A stretch of DNA of 64,000 nt from Paucibacter sp. DJ2R-2 (GCF_025717675.1 NZ_JAJIRT010000001.1:1178001-1242000), one strand, 5' to 3'; positions 37,251 to 46,619 are shown, counted from the first letter of the stretch. Numbers and translations: made by a program. Notes: generated from the letters alone by a model not told the origin.

Positions 37251-37306
37251 AGGGCTGGACGCTGAGGGAGTGAGCTCAGAGTTTGCTGCACCCCATCCGC
37301 GCGATC

Positions 37307-40300
37307 TCACCCCAGCTGCACCGCCAACACCGTCGGCGAAGGCGTCGCCCGCAGCACACCGGCTTCCAGCAGGCCGGCCGAGACGCCCAGCATCACGCCC
37401 ACGGCCATGGCGTAGCCGGGGCAGGCATGCAGGGGGGCGGGGTCGACGGCGTCATAACGGTCGCCGCCGAACATGATGGTGTGGTCACCGGGGTTCTGGG
37501 CCGCGCAAGAGACGATGCCGACGATGATCTTGTCACCCTCTTGCACCTCGACACCGCGCAGACGGTGCGTCACGCGGGCGCGGCGCCAGACGGCGGCGGG
37601 TACCGGCTGACGCATCATGGTGGCGAGCAGGGTGGGCCGCAGATGGGCCACGGCACGCGCGTACACCTGATCGGCGGCAGCGAGCGCGCCGCCCAGCCAA
37701 TCCTGCTGCAGATCCCACAGTTTCTTGGTGACCACCCAGGCGGCAAGGCTGGAGACCTGGTTGCCATGCACGGTGGGCGGGAAGCCGAGCATGATGCCGG
37801 CCAGGGTACGCGGGATGATGTCGGGGTCGAGCTTGGCGGCTTCGCTCAGCGAGTCCTTGATGGCCTGGCTGATGGCCGGCAAGGCGGGGTTGGTCTCCAG
37901 CCACTCGCGCACGGCGCGCTGCAAGCCCTGGCCCTTGGCGCTGGCCACCTGCTCGACCACAGGGCCGGGTTGCGGGCCGAAGACGTAGCGCGATACGGCG
38001 AAGAAGTCGCGCGGGCAGCGCGGCGCACTGTGGGCGGCGCCGGGCACATAGCCGGTGCCCAGCATCTGCTGATCGTTGGGCAGGCCGAACCAGACGGTGC
38101 AGAGCTTGTCCAGCACCACTTCGGAAAGCTTCTCAATGTCCAGCAAGGCTTCGCGCTGGCCCAGCTTCTGGTTGCCTTCTTTCAGGGCCGCTAGGTAGGC
38201 GCGCGCCACGCGGTAGCTGGCGGCAAAGGCCTCGGGCTCGCTGATGCTTTCGATGGCCGTGTTGATGGCCGGCGCCTGCTCGCGGTGGCCGCTGTCCTCG
38301 TCCATGCCGAGGTAGCCCAGACCGATGGAGCGCTGCATGCGCTCGCCGTAGCCGCGCACCGAGTAGCGTTGCTGCGTGTCGCGGAAGACTTCGAGCACGG
38401 CCGCGGCCTCCCCGACCAGCACGCCGTAGGCCGTGCGCAGCACGCCACCGGGTTGGGCGCGCACATAGGCCCAGGCAGCATCGCGGCTGCTGGAATCTTC
38501 CAACCATTGCTGCCAGGCGGCGGCGTTGTCCAGGGCTGGTGCGCGCTGCGGCGCCAGGCCGGCGGCCGGCAGGGGCTGCTCCACCAGGGCCGGCAGATGA
38601 CGCAGAGCGGGCAGGGAAGGCACGAAGAAGTAAGCGCCCCATTGCAGCTCGACAAAAGGTTGTTCGCCCAGGTCCAGGTGCACGCTGCGCGGGCCGGCTT
38701 CGGTCTGCTCCTCAAAACGGTAGACGCGCGGCTTGCCCTGGGTGGCCACGGCCAGGAAGGGGTCGGCCTGCTCGGCCAGGCCGCCGCTGGCATTGCCACC
38801 GGCGATCCAGCGCTGCAGGGTTTCGAACTGCTCGGCCAGATGGGCGTTGTAGGCCATGAAGATCAGGCCGCGGTCCTGGTCTTTCTCATCTGGCTCACTG
38901 GCCGGTTGAGCCAGGCTGCCGGTGGTGGCCGGGCCGTAGGACATGCCCCGGCGCAGCACGCGCGGCACCACGCCCTCGCGCGGGTTGACGCGGCGGATGT
39001 GCGCGTGGAAGGGGCAGGCGCTGCCCGCTGAATCCTGCTGGTAGGTGAAGGCATTGCTGGGGCCGCTGCCGGGCGCCGCCAGCGGCTCACCATCCAGGCT
39101 GCGGCCCATCATCTTGGCCAGCACGCGCTGCGGGTCCAGGCCGTGGATCTGGGCCTGCTCCTGCACGCGACGCTGCAGGCGCCCGACATGCTGGCGCAGC
39201 TTGCGCACGACCAGGAAGCTGCCCAGATCAAGCAGGGCATCGGCCTTCTCGGGCACGGCGTGGCGGTCGCGCGAGGTTGGGAAGCCCAACACCACCTCGC
39301 CGCGCGGCACCGCGTCCGACCAGGGCTTGCCCGGGGCCGTGGGCGGGTTGGCCAGCGGGCCGCCGGCGCGCTGCGGGTCCACCTGGGGTTGGCTGATGCC
39401 GTCGATGAAGCCGAAGTTCTCGCGCGTGGCGCCGCTGATCGGGTCGATATTGCGGCGCATGTCCTGCACGGCCAGCACCTGCAGGCCGCTGTCGCGCTCC
39501 AGGCTGGCGATTTCGGCATCCACCGTGGCTGCATCCACACCGGCACCGAAGCGCAGCTGCACCACCAGGTGCACGGCATTGAGGTCCACACGCGCCGCCA
39601 GGCTGGCGCACTCGGCCGCGCCGCGCGGCCAGTTGCGCTCGGGCAGCTTCCAGTAACGCGGGTGGTTGTGGCGCAGATCGCCGAGCACGCCGGCGCGCGC
39701 CTCCATGCCCTCCTGGAACGCTTGCGGGAAGCGCGCCAGGCGCGAGGCCGGCAGGCCCAGGGCGCGCAGGCCGGCCAGACTCAGGGCGACATTGCGGTAG
39801 AAGCCGCCGACCGGGGCTTCACCGAGCAGGGTCTGGGCCTCGCTGCTGGGTTTGAACTGCTGGCTGAGCCAGGCCACCGCCTGGCTGCGATTGGTCACGC
39901 GCAGCAGCACCAGGGCGCCACCGACCAGATCGGGGTAGGCGCTGAGCATGCCGCCCTGGATGTCGGCATCACGGTAGGCCAGGGCGCGCGGCTTGACCTC
40001 GGGCTGGGGCGGCACGGTCTCGAACCAGGCCAGCATCTTGTAATGCGTGGCGCGCAAGGCATAGCCGGCGGCCAGCAGGGGGTTGGCCTGGGCCTGCTCA
40101 GGCGTGGGCGGCAGCAGGGGGAAGCGCTTGAGGGTGTCCAGGCCGCGCAGCTCGAACAGCACATCGCGGCTGGCGCGCAGCAGGCAATACCCATCCGGCG
40201 CGCTGGGCAGAAAGTAGCGCTCCAGCGAGTACAGCGCCGCCAGCGCCGGCAGGCCGCGCACCGCCATGTCGAAGGCCGCACGCGGGTCGCTGGGCAGGGG

Positions 40301-40900
40301 CTTGCTCTCGCCCGGCAGGGGGCGGCGCAGCCGGGTCACAGCCAGATCACCGCCCTCGGGATGCAGGCGGCTTTGGCGCTCCAGCTCGGCCAGGTAGTCG
40401 TGGTCGCCGCAGCTGCGGCCCGATTCCAGGTAGAGGAAATCGGCCGAGAACTCGTTGGCGCGCACCCACTCGATATAGCGCTCAAACGAAGTTTCGCGCG
40501 AGAGACGGTAGCCCTCGCAGTGGCAGAGCATCAGGTCCAGCATGCTGCCCAGGTCATCCCAGATGACGCGCATATAGGGTTCCCAGCCGCCGTCGAAACA
40601 GACATTGAGCAGGAATTTGTGCGGCGTGCCTTCGGCGTCGATGCCCGGGCGCGGCTCGACGATGGCCCAGCGAAAGGAATGGACGATGCGGAAGCGGCTG
40701 ACCACATCGGTGAACAGCTCGGGCGTCTCGCTCGACTCGCGCGCCGACTGGCGCAGGGCGTTCAGTGTCTTGAGCACGCGGCGCAGGCGCTCGAGGTGGG
40801 TGATGGTCTCGAAGGCGTTGACGAAACCGGGCTTGATCGGCGTGAGCAGGCACAGATCGGTGATGCCCTGCAACTGGGTGTCCTGGCGACTGGTTGGCAT
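37307..40900 (-). CDS. DyP-type peroxidase fused to cytochrome-P450-like domain
   Basis: A 1197-residue protein with three parts. Residues 1-~390 are uncharacterised (contains FDGGWEPYMRVIWDD). Residues ~395-770 are a DyP-type heme peroxidase: GFIDGISQP (497-505) with the catalytic aspartate, CPFHAHIRRVNPR (629-641) with the proximal histidine, and DRGLIFMAYNAHLAEQFE. Residues ~800-1197 look like a P450: a helix with IMLGFPPTVHGN in the I-helix place and a C-terminal heme loop HACPGYAMAVGVMLG with the thiolate cysteine near 1160. The usual ExxR is TMMR (1094-1097) and the FGxG part is missing. Start ATG 40900 has CAGGGAG eight bases upstream. Such a fusion resembles fungal dioxygenase-P450 enzymes in logic. 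No ferredoxin or reductase gene is adjacent, so the P450 domain may work with peroxide. Confidence 0.85.
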   Translation of the reverse strand: MPTSRQDTQLQGITDLCLLTPIKPGFVNAFETITHLERLRRVLKTLNALRQSARESSETPELFTDVVSRFRIVHSFRWAIVEPRPGIDAEGTPHKFLLNVCFDGGWEPYMRVIWDDLGSMLDLMLCHCEGYRLSRETSFERYIEWVRANEFSADFLYLESGRSCGDHDYLAELERQSRLHPEGGDLAVTRLRRPLPGESKPLPSDPRAAFDMAVRGLPALAALYSLERYFLPSAPDGYCLLRASRDVLFELRGLDTLKRFPLLPPTPEQAQANPLLAAGYALRATHYKMLAWFETVPPQPEVKPRALAYRDADIQGGMLSAYPDLVGGALVLLRVTNRSQAVAWLSQQFKPSSEAQTLLGEAPVGGFYRNVALSLAGLRALGLPASRLARFPQAFQEGMEARAGVLGDLRHNHPRYWKLPERNWPRGAAECASLAARVDLNAVHLVVQLRFGAGVDAATVDAEIASLERDSGLQVLAVQDMRRNIDPISGATRENFGFIDGISQPQVDPQRAGGPLANPPTAPGKPWSDAVPRGEVVLGFPTSRDRHAVPEKADALLDLGSFLVVRKLRQHVGRLQRRVQEQAQIHGLDPQRVLAKMMGRSLDGEPLAAPGSGPSNAFTYQQDSAGSACPFHAHIRRVNPREGVVPRVLRRGMSYGPATTGSLAQPASEPDEKDQDRGLIFMAYNAHLAEQFETLQRWIAGGNASGGLAEQADPFLAVATQGKPRVYRFEEQTEAGPRSVHLDLGEQPFVELQWGAYFFVPSLPALRHLPALVEQPLPAAGLAPQRAPALDNAAAWQQWLEDSSSRDAAWAYVRAQPGGVLRTAYGVLVGEAAAVLEVFRDTQQRYSVRGYGERMQRSIGLGYLGMDEDSGHREQAPAINTAIESISEPEAFAASYRVARAYLAALKEGNQKLGQREALLDIEKLSEVVLDKLCTVWFGLPNDQQMLGTGYVPGAAHSAPRCPRDFFAVSRYVFGPQPGPVVEQVASAKGQGLQRAVREWLETNPALPAISQAIKDSLSEAAKLDPDIIPRTLAGIMLGFPPTVHGNQVSSLAAWVVTKKLWDLQQDWLGGALAAADQVYARAVAHLRPTLLATMMRQPVPAAVWRRARVTHRLRGVEVQEGDKIIVGIVSCAAQNPGDHTIMFGGDRYDAVDPAPLHACPGYAMAVGVMLGVSAGLLEAGVLRATPSPTVLAVQLG

Positions 40901-41165
40901 GCGCACTCCCTGAAAAATCTGCGAGGTTGGTGGCTGCGCACGACAGGCCGATGACAAGCCCCGGGCGCGCCGCAGACCATAGGGTCTGGCCGCGCTTCTG
41001 TCCTCGGGATTTCTAAGGAGAGGCGCCTCCTTTCGTCGCAGCGACTGGCGATTCGCGCGCCCAAAGCCGCAGCTCATCGCCTGACGCTGGCGAGCCCGGG
41101 CCGCAATGCCGACACTTCAATCATCGAAACAGAGGAGCCCCCTCACACCCAAGGAGTTATGCATC

Positions 41166-41369
41166 ATGGACACCCGCAACACCAGCCTTCTGACCACCTT
41201 GTTGACCGCCCTGGGCGCCGTCGCCGCTTCCGCCGTGCTGGCCCTGAGCCAGGCCGAACCGGCCGCGCTGCAGCAGCATCATCAACAACAGGATCAGCAG
41301 TCGCTGCGTGTCAGCGACAACAGCAGCAGCGAGCTCATCCTGAGCACACTGCCGGTTTCCAAGAGCTGA
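41166..41369 (+). CDS. Small exported or membrane protein, 67 residues
   Basis: A 67-residue protein with an N-terminal hydrophobic segment (LLTTLLTALGAVAASAVLALSQA), then a His/Gln-rich stretch (LQQHHQQQDQQ) and a short Ser-rich C-terminus (SSELILSTLPVSKS). AAGGAG lies about ten bases upstream of the ATG at 41166. It may be a small secreted protein after signal cleavage or remain membrane-bound. It is divergent from the DyP-P450 gene and ends two bases before the MFS gene stop on the other strand. Family unknown. Confidence 0.6.
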   Translation: MDTRNTSLLTTLLTALGAVAASAVLALSQAEPAALQQHHQQQDQQSLRVSDNSSSELILSTLPVSKS

Positions 41370-41371
41370 AC

Positions 41372-42646
41372 TCAGCGGAAAAGCTGCGGGTGCTGACGCG
41401 CGTACCAGCCCTCGGCCTGCTCATGCGGCAGGTTGAGGAAATCGCGGTAGCCCGGCACCCAGCGATAGCCCAGGCCAACCAGAAACAGGCCCAGGCCAAA
41501 GACGGCGTAAATCCAGTCGACGCCGATCTGCAGCAGGGCCACGCCGGCAAGACCTGGCCCCAGAACGCCGGAAACCTGCATCACCATCATGTTCACCGCC
41601 GTCATGCGTGAGCGGTAGGCCTGCGGGATGGCCAGCATGCGGTGGGTGTGCCCGACCATCTGCACAGTGGCAATGCAGGCGCCGAACACGGCAAAGCCGA
41701 ACACGATCAGCAGCGGCTGATGGGTCAGGCCGATACCGAGCATGCTGATGCCTTCGATCAAGATGGCCCAGAGGCTGGCATTGAAGCGCCCGATGCGCTG
41801 CGCCACCCAGACCGAGCCACCCAACGAGCCCAGCAACATGCCGGCCGACAGCCCCGCTTCACAAGCGCCCAACCAGGCACCGGACAAGCCCAGGGACTGG
41901 ACTTTCAAAGGCACCAGCATGCCGATGCCCGGGCTGAAGAAAATCATCACCAGGAAAGAGACGAAGGTCCAGCCGCGCTCCAGCGGCATCTTCCATTTAG
42001 CCGCCAGGCCGGCACGCAGGTCCTGAAGCCAATGGCGCTCGCTGGCACCTGGCGCAGGCGTGGCTGCCTTGATGCGCAAGGCCAGGGCCGCCGCCAGCGC
42101 CAGCAAGACCGCATGCAGCCAGAGCGCCGCTGCCGTGCCGGCCAGAGCCAGCACCGCGCCACCCAGAGCCGGCCCCATCAAGCGGCCGATGGCCTGCGCG
42201 CTTTTCTGCAAGCCCAGGCCTTCGGTCAGCTGGCTGGCAGGCAGCAGTTCGGCGACGATGCTGAAGGAGGCCGGCATGATGGCCGCCATGGCCACCACCG
42301 CGCACAGCTCCAGCGCCATGATCCAGCCCAGGTGATAGATGCCGGCCTGGGCCAACCCAGCCAGCACCAGGCCTTCGAGCGCCATCAAGGCCAGGCCGCC
42401 CGAGATCAGAAGTTTCTTGTCCACCCGGTCGCCCAAGGGCGAGAGCAGGGGCAAGGCAATGAAGGAGGCCCCGGCCATGCTGGCGGCGAAGATGGCCAGA
42501 TGAGCGGCGCCGCCCTCGCTGGCCACCCACCAGGGCACGGCGACATGGCCGACCATCAGCGACAGCAGCATCAGGGAATCACTGATCAGCAAGAGGCGGA
42601 AGGGCCCGCTGAAGGCGCCCAGGCGGCGGGCGGTCGCTTGTAACAT
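41372..42646 (-). CDS. MFS transporter, EntS-like exporter type
   Basis: A 424-residue membrane protein with twelve hydrophobic segments. The loop PLGDRVDKKLLISGG is the MFS motif A between helices 2 and 3, and helix 4/5 has FSIVAELLPASQLTEGLGLQ, a region typical of the MFS_3/EntS branch whose members export siderophores or other small molecules. Substrate unknown. It lies beside the DyP-P450 locus, on the same strand but upstream of it and separated by the 67-residue gene, so it is not in one operon. The ATG at 42646 precedes a normal N-terminus; frame extension is out-of-context. Confidence 0.85.
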   Translation of the reverse strand: MLQATARRLGAFSGPFRLLLISDSLMLLSLMVGHVAVPWWVASEGGAAHLAIFAASMAGASFIALPLLSPLGDRVDKKLLISGGLALMALEGLVLAGLAQAGIYHLGWIMALELCAVVAMAAIMPASFSIVAELLPASQLTEGLGLQKSAQAIGRLMGPALGGAVLALAGTAAALWLHAVLLALAAALALRIKAATPAPGASERHWLQDLRAGLAAKWKMPLERGWTFVSFLVMIFFSPGIGMLVPLKVQSLGLSGAWLGACEAGLSAGMLLGSLGGSVWVAQRIGRFNASLWAILIEGISMLGIGLTHQPLLIVFGFAVFGACIATVQMVGHTHRMLAIPQAYRSRMTAVNMMVMQVSGVLGPGLAGVALLQIGVDWIYAVFGLGLFLVGLGYRWVPGYRDFLNLPHEQAEGWYARQHPQLFR

Positions 42647-42736
42647 CGCGCCAGTTTGACATGGGGGGCCGGCCGCGCGGCGCGAGCAGCGCACGGCCGT
42701 GACCCCCCAGCATTTCCAACAGGGAGCCGCCAGGCC

Positions 42737-44734
42737 ATGAACACCTTCAAGATCCGCCGCCGCCTCGTTTGCAGCGCCGTTTGGTCCAGCCTCGCCTTGC
42801 TGAGCGCCTGCGGTGGCGGGGGGGGTGGCAGCGACAGCCCGGTGACGCCGCCTCCGCCCGCGGCCGAGGTGCCGGCGCTGAGCAGCCAGTGCCAGAGCAA
42901 TTCAGTGGCGCGCCTGGTGCAACCGGCCGCGCTGCAGGCGGGCCGCAACCAGGAACTCAGCCTGCTCGCCTGCGCCGGCCACCGCCTGAGCCAGTTGCGC
43001 TGGGAACAGAAGGAGGGCACGGCCTTGAACGCCCTGTCGGCGCGCTCCCAGTCCATCACTCTGGAGCCGGCCGCGGCCGGCAGCCATCGCTTCGAGCTCA
43101 GCTACCAAGATGAACTGGGCCGCAGCTTCAGCGCCAGCCTGCCGCTGACGGTCGCGGCCGACACCAACCCTGCGGCCCTGCGTGCGGTCCTGCGCGGTGA
43201 ACCCAGCGTGCATGCGGGCGGCAAGTTCTCGCTGCGCGCCTGGCTGCCGGGCCTGAGCGAGGCGGACCTGACCAAGGCCACATGGCGCTGGGAACAGCTG
43301 GAAGGGCCAAGCCTGGATCTGGGCGGCGCCAGCGGTGCTCGCCTGCTGGCCACGGCGCCGGCCAGCAGCAGCGACAGCCTGCTGCGCCTGCGCGCCAGTG
43401 CTGACCTTGGCGACGGCCGCAGCGCCAGCGGCGAGTTCAGCCTGCTGGTGCAAGCCCTGCCGCCCCTGCCCGCCAACCCGCTGTTCGCCAGCAACGAGAC
43501 GCCCAGCCGTGTCTACCCCTACAAGGCCAGCAGCACCCGGACCGCCGCCTTGAGCGAATGCATCTACCACCCTGGCCTGAGCTCCAGCAACCCCAACAAC
43601 CTCTGCACCCTGGGCAAGCTGCCCTTGCTGGGCAGCGCCAGCAGCAGCAACGGCACGCCGACGGTGGACGAGATCATGGACCGTGTGCTGGTGTCCAACG
43701 ACTGGATGGGCGCGAACTTCGAGCGCTTTCTGCGCGAACAGGACACGCACGGCGACTTCCGCCGCATGCTGGCCTCGGTCACGGCGGTGGTGATCGGCGG
43801 CCGGGTGCGGCCGGCTTTCTACTGGAGCGCCACCGGCGCCATCTACCTGGACGCCGCCAACCTCTGGCTGACGCCCGAGCAGCGCGACACGGTCAGCGAA
43901 ACCCCAGACCCGCGCAGCGACAACGGCAGCGCACTCAACTACGCCAGCCCTTGGCGTTATGTGAAGGACAACCGCCACGCCATCACCAGCCTGGCCGTGG
44001 CCAAGCGCGCCTCGCGCAACCTGGAGGATGTGCAGAACGCGCTGGGCTCCCTGCTGTACCACGAGCTCAGCCACGCGGCCGACTTCCTGCCGCCGCGCGT
44101 GCACGCCAGCTTGCTGGGCAGCAGCAGCCGGGTCTATGAGGCCGTGCCGGCCCAGACCGCCTCGGAGCAGCTGAACCAGCGCTACCCCTTCTTCTCGCTG
44201 GAGATGCGCGGTCTGGCGCGGGTGCTGTCCTATGGCGACACGCCCACGGCCGCCCAGATCGCCTACCAGCCCGAGGACGTGGTGCGCTTCTTCAGCCAAG
44301 ACCGCGTCAACGACGACTACAGCTATTCCGTCCCCAGCGGCGCCAACTTCTCGCGCGAGGACACGGCCATGCTGGTCGAGGAGGCCCTGATGCAGCTTCG
44401 TCTGGGCGTGTGGCGCGATTACGCCGTCACCAACAAGCTGAGCTCCGGCGGCAACAGCGCCGATCTGCTGGTCAGCTGGGGCCAGCGCGGCCGCATCGGC
44501 GAGGCGGCCATCCGACCGCGGCTCGATCTGGTGCTGAAAGAACTCATGCCTTGGCTGCCCGCCAACTTCAGCGCCGGCCTGGCCGCACCGCAGGCGCTGC
44601 GCGCTGGCGCCAGCTGGGGTGCCAACCTTGACCAGGCTGCCTTGCAAGCGGGCAAGATCAAGCCGCTGAGCGCGCAGCAGCGCTACAACGAGCAGGAGCA
44701 AACCACCCGCGCCCTGCTGCGTGGCAGCCGCTGA
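42737..44734 (+). CDS. Lipoprotein with HExxH zincin motif
   Basis: A 665-residue lipoprotein. The signal peptide ends in a lipobox (LALLSAC) followed by a Gly/Ser linker, so it is probably anchored in the outer membrane. Residues ~50-250 look like Ig-like beta-sandwich domains. The C-terminal half has LLYHELSHAADFLPPR, an HExxH motif plausible for a zincin metalloprotease, followed by a helix-rich end. The later glutamate or histidine that would complete the zinc site is not certain. No named peptidase family recognised. Divergent from the MFS gene. The ATG at 42737 is followed by a basic n-region, as expected. Confidence 0.8.
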   Translation: MNTFKIRRRLVCSAVWSSLALLSACGGGGGGSDSPVTPPPPAAEVPALSSQCQSNSVARLVQPAALQAGRNQELSLLACAGHRLSQLRWEQKEGTALNALSARSQSITLEPAAAGSHRFELSYQDELGRSFSASLPLTVAADTNPAALRAVLRGEPSVHAGGKFSLRAWLPGLSEADLTKATWRWEQLEGPSLDLGGASGARLLATAPASSSDSLLRLRASADLGDGRSASGEFSLLVQALPPLPANPLFASNETPSRVYPYKASSTRTAALSECIYHPGLSSSNPNNLCTLGKLPLLGSASSSNGTPTVDEIMDRVLVSNDWMGANFERFLREQDTHGDFRRMLASVTAVVIGGRVRPAFYWSATGAIYLDAANLWLTPEQRDTVSETPDPRSDNGSALNYASPWRYVKDNRHAITSLAVAKRASRNLEDVQNALGSLLYHELSHAADFLPPRVHASLLGSSSRVYEAVPAQTASEQLNQRYPFFSLEMRGLARVLSYGDTPTAAQIAYQPEDVVRFFSQDRVNDDYSYSVPSGANFSREDTAMLVEEALMQLRLGVWRDYAVTNKLSSGGNSADLLVSWGQRGRIGEAAIRPRLDLVLKELMPWLPANFSAGLAAPQALRAGASWGANLDQAALQAGKIKPLSAQQRYNEQEQTTRALLRGSR

Positions 44735-44743
44735 TCCTCAGGA

Positions 44744-45568
44744 TTAGAAGGTGTAGCCCAGGCCTAGCAGCACGGTGGGCGCGCCCTTGCGCTCAACCAG
44801 GGGGCTCTTGGCGGCATCGCCGAGCACGCGGTGGTAGCCGGCATGAGCCATCAGACTCAGGGAATCGCTGAGCTTGTAGCGCCCGGTCAGACCCAGGTCG
44901 GCACCGTAGAGGCCGGCCTTGGGATGGAACTCCTTGAAAGAGGTGGCCGCGGCCTGAGCCGCAGTGACGCCGTAGTAAGACTGCAGATAGCGCTTGTCGG
45001 CAAAGCCCAGCGAGGCCTCGGCGCCCAGCTCCAGCGGGCCACTGGCCAGCAGAGGCAGGCTGCTGCCGATGCTGGCCAGGGTGCCACCATGGCCCTGCTT
45101 GCCCAACGCTGTCTTCAGCTCGAAGTTCAGAGGCAGGCCCAGGCCGCTCCAGCTGCCGGCCACGCCGACTTCGGCGCTGCCCTTGAGCTTGCCCATGCCG
45201 CGCAGGCGATCGCTGCCGCTCTGACCCAGAAAGCCCTTGACCTTGTGGTCCTCGCGGCCGGCATCTCCGCTCAGAGTCAGTGCGAATTGAAAGTCTGGCC
45301 GCTCGACCGCCCAGTAGCGCAGGCCGCCCATGGTCGAGGCTTCGAAGGCGCCCTTGCGGTAGCGAAGATCGGGCAGCAAGACGGCATGGCTGCGGCTCTC
45401 CTTGGCACCGACATAGGTCGGGCTGTAGACGGCGCCGACGCCGATCAAGCCATGCAGGCCCTCGCTGGGTGAGGGCTCCGCGGCCTGAGCGCCGAAGCCG
45501 GCTGCGGCCAGCATGGCGAAGACCCAGGCGGCCTTGGCTTGGAGACGGTGGGTGCGTGCAGGATTCAT
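44744..45568 (-). CDS. MipA/OmpV family outer-membrane protein
   Basis: A 274-residue outer-membrane beta-barrel. A signal peptide (ending FGAQAAE) leads into alternating polar/hydrophobic strands such as GVGAVYSPTYVGAKESRSHAV, and the end is LLGLGYTF, the aromatic C-terminal signature for BAM insertion. The N-terminal GVGAVYSP-x-YVG is typical of MipA/OmpV, which scaffolds murein enzymes in E. coli; other members are porin-like. Convergent with the lipoprotein gene. Confidence 0.9.
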   Translation of the reverse strand: MNPARTHRLQAKAAWVFAMLAAAGFGAQAAEPSPSEGLHGLIGVGAVYSPTYVGAKESRSHAVLLPDLRYRKGAFEASTMGGLRYWAVERPDFQFALTLSGDAGREDHKVKGFLGQSGSDRLRGMGKLKGSAEVGVAGSWSGLGLPLNFELKTALGKQGHGGTLASIGSSLPLLASGPLELGAEASLGFADKRYLQSYYGVTAAQAAATSFKEFHPKAGLYGADLGLTGRYKLSDSLSLMAHAGYHRVLGDAAKSPLVERKGAPTVLLGLGYTF

Positions 45569-45818
45569 GGCGAGCGGGAGCTTGGGTGAGGTTGAACATG
45601 TGCCTGTCGGCCTGGCGGGTTAGGGCGGGCCGTGTGGCTGGCCGCACTGTGCGCATTCGCAGCGAAGGGCGCCAGGGAACTCCGCGAAGCGCCGCCGCAC
45701 GCACCGCGACGGCGCGGGCTTCAGGCTGGCGCTTCAAAACACCCATGACCAGCGGCACAGGCCTGAGGCAGGCGCCGCAGTGACAAAGTCACCCAAGGTG
45801 CCGTTCAGTCGAAATTTG

Positions 45819-45847
45819 TTGCACTACACAATAAATAGCGATAAATT
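45819..45847 (+). promoter_or_regulatory. Predicted promoter of TetR operon
   Basis: TTGCAC (45819-45824) and TAAATT (45842-45847) are separated by 17 bases in a strongly A/T-rich stretch, the best sigma-70 promoter by eye in this part of the window. Confidence 0.65.
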
Positions 45848-45848
45848 G

Positions 45849-45866
45849 CCAACAAACGATAGTTGG
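45849..45866. promoter_or_regulatory. Inverted repeat, probable TetR operator
   Basis: CCAAC (45849-45853) and GTTGG (45862-45866) form an inverted repeat with an eight-base spacer, just downstream of the -10 box and upstream of the TetR start. TetR proteins commonly bind such sites to repress their own operon. Confidence 0.55.
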
Positions 45867-45878
45867 TATTCATTAAAC

Positions 45879-46619
45879 ATGCGCATCAGCAAAACCCAGC
45901 AAGACAAAACCCGGCGCCTGCTCTTGCGCGTGGCCGTGGACCTGATGAGTCGCCAGGGCTTTGAAGGCACGACCATGAAAGAGATCGCCCGGGCCGCTGA
46001 GCTCGGCGACGCGACCATCTACAAGTACTTCCCCAGCAAAGAAAAGCTGGTGCTGGCCTATTTCGAGCAGCAGGCGGGCGACGCGATCGCCCTGATGCAG
46101 AAGACCCGCGGCCAGCAGGATTTCGGCCTGCAGGAACGCCTGCAGCTGCTGATGGACAGCCTGCTGGAGCTGCTGCTGGCCGACCGCGAGTTCGTGGCCA
46201 TCGCCCACCGCCTGATCCAAGGCGCACCCATGCTGCTGCTCAGCCAGACCTTGCCGGGCAAGGAGCTGTTGCGCCAGGCTTTCATCGCCATGCTGGAGCA
46301 GGCCGAGGCGGCCGGCGAGATCGCGCCCTGTGCCTTCAAACCCAGCCTGGGCGGCCTGCTGGCCGATGCCGTCTACGGCCTCGTGGCCTACTGGCTGCGC
46401 GACGATTCAGAAGAGTTCGGCAACACCAGCCAGCTGATCGACCTGAGCCTGGGCGTGCTGGTCCTGGCCCTGCAGAGCGGCGTGATCAACAAGCTGCTCG
46501 ATCTGGGCGGCTTCATGCTGCGCAGCCAGCTGGCGCGCCTGCTGCAGCCGCAGGGTGGCGGCCTGCTGGAACTGCTGGCCCTGGCCAAACGCGGCCTGAG
46601 CGCGGGAACCGGGCGATGA
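45879..46619 (+). CDS. TetR-family transcriptional regulator
   Basis: A 246-residue repressor. The N-terminal helix-turn-helix domain (about 10-60) contains KTRRLLLRVAVDLMSRQGF, TTMKEIARAAELGDATIYKYFPSKEKLV, the TetR signature. The C-terminal ligand domain is alpha-helical and unassigned. I start at ATG 45879, since the preceding 33 codons of open frame cover the promoter and operator. It begins an operon in which the next three genes all overlap by ATGA, so it controls or is co-expressed with two membrane/DUF proteins and an ABC1-type kinase. Confidence 0.9.
   Translation: MRISKTQQDKTRRLLLRVAVDLMSRQGFEGTTMKEIARAAELGDATIYKYFPSKEKLVLAYFEQQAGDAIALMQKTRGQQDFGLQERLQLLMDSLLELLLADREFVAIAHRLIQGAPMLLLSQTLPGKELLRQAFIAMLEQAEAAGEIAPCAFKPSLGGLLADAVYGLVAYWLRDDSEEFGNTSQLIDLSLGVLVLALQSGVINKLLDLGGFMLRSQLARLLQPQGGGLLELLALAKRGLSAGTGR

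Larger units (their letters stand above)
45569..45878. other. Intergenic region between mipA-like gene and TetR operon
   Basis: About 310 bases. The left part serves the minus-strand mipA-like gene. The last ~65 bases before the TetR start are unusually A/T-rich and carry the TetR promoter and a palindrome, annotated separately. No further gene or RNA seen. Confidence 0.6.

Noticed and set aside
39143-40954. 603-codon open frame opposite the DyP-P450 gene
   Set aside because: Gln/His/Ala-rich shadow sequence; the opposite strand has clear DyP motifs.
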